Under the pieces are notes generated by a model. It worked only from the letters and a program-made list of their open reading frames with translations. It searched no databases and was not told the DNA's origin. From Gammaproteobacteria bacterium HGW-Gammaproteobacteria-1 (GTDB lineage Bacteria; Pseudomonadota; Gammaproteobacteria; Thiohalomonadales; Thiohalomonadaceae): a DNA stretch of 64,000 bases. Location: positions 78,872 to 142,871 of the forward strand of contig PGZL01000010.1 of NCBI GenBank assembly GCA_002840095.1, given 5' to 3'. Of the stretch, positions 62,538 through 64,000 are shown one piece after another; positions within the stretch are counted from its first letter, which is position 1; every line of letters begins with the position of its first letter. A program made the position numbers and the translations under genes.

Positions 62538-62604
62538 CGTAGGGTGCGCACTGCGCACCATGTAATGCCAGGTGCGGTGATTGGTGCGCGGTGCGCACCC
62601 TACG
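62538..62604. repeat. Palindromic repeat CGTAGGGTGCGCA...TGCGCACCCTACG
   Basis: Left unit CGTAGGGTGCGCACTGCGCACC from 62538 and right unit GGTGCGCGGTGCGCACCCTACG to 62604. It begins 1 base after the ptsP stop and may serve as its transcription end. The rest of the gap to 62745 has no gene I can support. Confidence 0.88.
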
Positions 62605-62745
62605 ATTTACTGATCCGCGCCGGCAAGTAGGAGGCATTGTGGGAACCCGCTTTATCAGGCGACCGCGACGTCGAGCATCCGTTGCCTGACTGCCGCGATG
62701 CATCCTGCGCCGGTCGCGAATACGATTCGCTCCTACAATTAGGGT

Positions 62746-63783
62746 ATGGACACCCTGACCCATGCCCTGAGCGGAATGCTGCTGGCGCGTACCACGGCGC
62801 CGGCTGCGCCGCGTCCCGATCGGCTCGATATGCGCAGCCGTCTGCTGGCAGGATTTCTCGCCGCGGCCTTTCCCGACAGCGACTTCGTCATCCGCTTCTT
62901 CAGCGACGCGCTCACCTACCTCAACCTGCACCGCGGCGTCACCCACTCCCTGCCTCTTCTGCCCTTGTGGGCAGTGCTGCTGTCCTTCGCGTTCGCCCTT
63001 TTGTGGCGCAGGCGTTACCCCTGGCGCGCGTTCTACGGCGTAACCCTGGCATCGTTGTTTCTGCACGTGTGCGGCGATGTGATCACCGCTTACGGCACCA
63101 TGGTACTGGCGCCGTTCAGCGACTATCAGATGGCGCTGCCGGCCATCTTCATCATCGACCCCTGGTTCAGCGCCATCATCGTGGCGGGCCTGTTGGCCGC
63201 ATGGGGGTGGCGCAGCCGCCTGCCTGCCGTCGCAGGACTGGTGCTGTTGACGGGATATGTGGCGTTGCAGACCTGGCAGATGGAGCAGGCACGTGACCTG
63301 GGGGCGCGTCTGGCCGCCGCGCGCGGTGTGGCGGCAGTGGACGTGGTTGCCCTGCCGCAGCCGCTGTCGCCGTTCAACTGGAAGATCATCGTGCGCGATG
63401 CCCACGGTTTTCATGTCGCCGACGTGAACATGCTGCGTCGTGCAGCCGCGCCGGAAGCGACGGGTACGGCGGGCTTCTTCGTCCGTCTCGCCGCCCTGTA
63501 CCGTCCGCGGAATGATTTGCGCTGGAATTACTATCCGCAGTTCGGCAGCGGCGAGGAGCAGACTGCCGTGGCCCGCACCGCCTGGCAGGCGGAGGCGCTG
63601 GCGGGGATGCGCCGTTTTGCCTGGTACCCGGCATTGCATGCCCTGGAACTGCGCGCCGCCGGCGCCTGCGCCTGGTTCAGCGACTTGCGTTTCGAGCTGC
63701 GCGCTATCCGCAATCCGTTCGTGTTCGGCGTTTGCCGTGACGGCGACAAGGGAGCCTGGCGGCTGGACCGGTTGGAAGGATAG
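62746..63783 (+). CDS. YdjM/DUF457-type membrane-bound metal-dependent hydrolase
   Basis: 345 residues. The N-terminus MDTLTHALSGMLLAR and the motifs FPDSDFVIRFF, LHRGVTHSLPLLPLWAVLL and FLHVCGDVITAYGTMVLAPFS are typical of the LexA-regulated YdjM family. Four to five helices occupy the first 190 residues, followed by a soluble C-terminal domain of about 150 residues. The conserved His and Asp residues are thought to bind metal; the substrate is unknown. I saw no LexA box upstream. Confidence 0.88.
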   Translation: MDTLTHALSGMLLARTTAPAAPRPDRLDMRSRLLAGFLAAAFPDSDFVIRFFSDALTYLNLHRGVTHSLPLLPLWAVLLSFAFALLWRRRYPWRAFYGVTLASLFLHVCGDVITAYGTMVLAPFSDYQMALPAIFIIDPWFSAIIVAGLLAAWGWRSRLPAVAGLVLLTGYVALQTWQMEQARDLGARLAAARGVAAVDVVALPQPLSPFNWKIIVRDAHGFHVADVNMLRRAAAPEATGTAGFFVRLAALYRPRNDLRWNYYPQFGSGEEQTAVARTAWQAEALAGMRRFAWYPALHALELRAAGACAWFSDLRFELRAIRNPFVFGVCRDGDKGAWRLDRLEG

Positions 63784-63833
63784 TTTCTGGTTTGAAGTTT
63801 AGATTCATCATGTCGGCGTCGATGGCAACACCG

Positions 63834-63865
63834 CGATGGGTTTCGCTACGCTCTACCCATCCTAC
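63834..63865. repeat. Palindrome CGATGGGTTTCGCTACG...CTACCCATCCTAC
   Basis: A copy of the GATGGGT/ACCCATC family seen at 32240-32270 and 49843-49872, here downstream of the YdjM-type gene. Confidence 0.85.
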
Positions 63866-63873
63866 ATATGAAA

Positions 63874-64000
63874 GAAATTTCGAGTTTGGAGTTTCGGAAA
63901 ACCACGACACACTCTTGCCGAAACTCGAAACTCGAAACTCGAAACTCGAAACTCGAAACTCGAAACTCGAAACTCGAAACTCGAAACTCGAAACTCGAAA
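63874..64000. repeat. CGAAACT heptamer repeat with inverted left arm, cut by the window end
   Basis: Left arm TTTCGAGTTTGGAGTTTCGG (63878-63897), spacer with ACCACGACACACTCTTGC, then CGAAACT units in tandem from 63919 to the last base (11 full units and a partial one). Arm and spacer differ from the element at 4042 by only a few bases. Confidence 0.95.

Overview
The window is high-GC (about two thirds G+C by eye) and reads as the chromosome of a gammaproteobacterium. It carries ampD-ampE, rppH-ptsP, tamA-tamB, a proteobacterial NadC next to an FKBP, a BtuB/TonB system, NarL-type regulators and many GGDEF/EAL proteins. A Chromatiales-like, sulfur-oxidiser-type host would fit, but that is only an impression. 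One caveat is that long antisense ORFs are everywhere because of the GC content, and I left them out.

Layout. (1) Positions 1 to about 1298 appear to be the right end of an integrated element. It holds a partial gene, a small unknown gene and a lipoprotein, and ends in a 45-base copy of the 3' half of tRNA-Thr(CGT), which looks like an attachment site. (2) 1.5-7.0 kb: a CBS-PAS-GGDEF-EAL protein, the FKBP-nadC pair and an AGCS symporter. (3) 7.1-11.9 kb: a long + strand run of two DUF1538 membrane proteins, a P-II-like protein, a CBS protein, a thioredoxin-like protein, ampD, ampE and cobU. (4) 12.1-26.2 kb: cobT, then a signalling block (heme-c GGDEF/EAL protein, NarX-like kinase, two NarL-type regulators, a CZB protein, a NIT-like GGDEF/EAL protein, a broken MCP), then cobC and cobS. 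(5) 26.3-31.1 kb: pepN, a CZB-GGDEF cyclase, a small unknown protein and another CZB protein. (6) 31.1-42.8 kb: cbiB, cobD, an ankyrin protein and btuF on +; on -, btuB-tonB-pduO-btuF2-bluB-cobQ behind a cobalamin riboswitch, followed by DUF2322 and a Rossmann-fold protein. (7) 43.2-49.8 kb: tamA, tamB and an orphan parA, followed by a 101-bp tandem array. (8) 50.3-63.8 kb: two large c-di-GMP sensors around btuCD-like genes, a HAD phosphatase, rppH, ptsP and a YdjM-type membrane protein.

Two functional themes alternate. The first is cobalamin: everything needed to turn cobyrinic acid diamide or scavenged corrinoids into coenzyme B12 is here (CobQ, CbiB, CobD, CobU, BluB, CobT, CobS, CobC, PduO-type transferase), plus uptake (BtuB, TonB, BtuF x2, BtuC, BtuD). 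No corrin-ring gene is present. NadC supplies nicotinate mononucleotide, the CobT substrate. The second is c-di-GMP and redox/nitrogen-oxide signalling: six GGDEF proteins all keep GGDEF/GGEEF and an RxxD I-site, and four separate genes carry CZB domains.

The intergenic spaces are unusually rich in repeats. The most striking are inverted elements whose arms are runs of 7-bp units (CGAAACT, ACAAGTG/ACAAGAT, CTAGTCC/CTAGCCC). Several share a GTGCGCTGCGCGCAC core, and several genes end inside them. At least six other palindromic families are also present, one of them inside the tonB reading frame.
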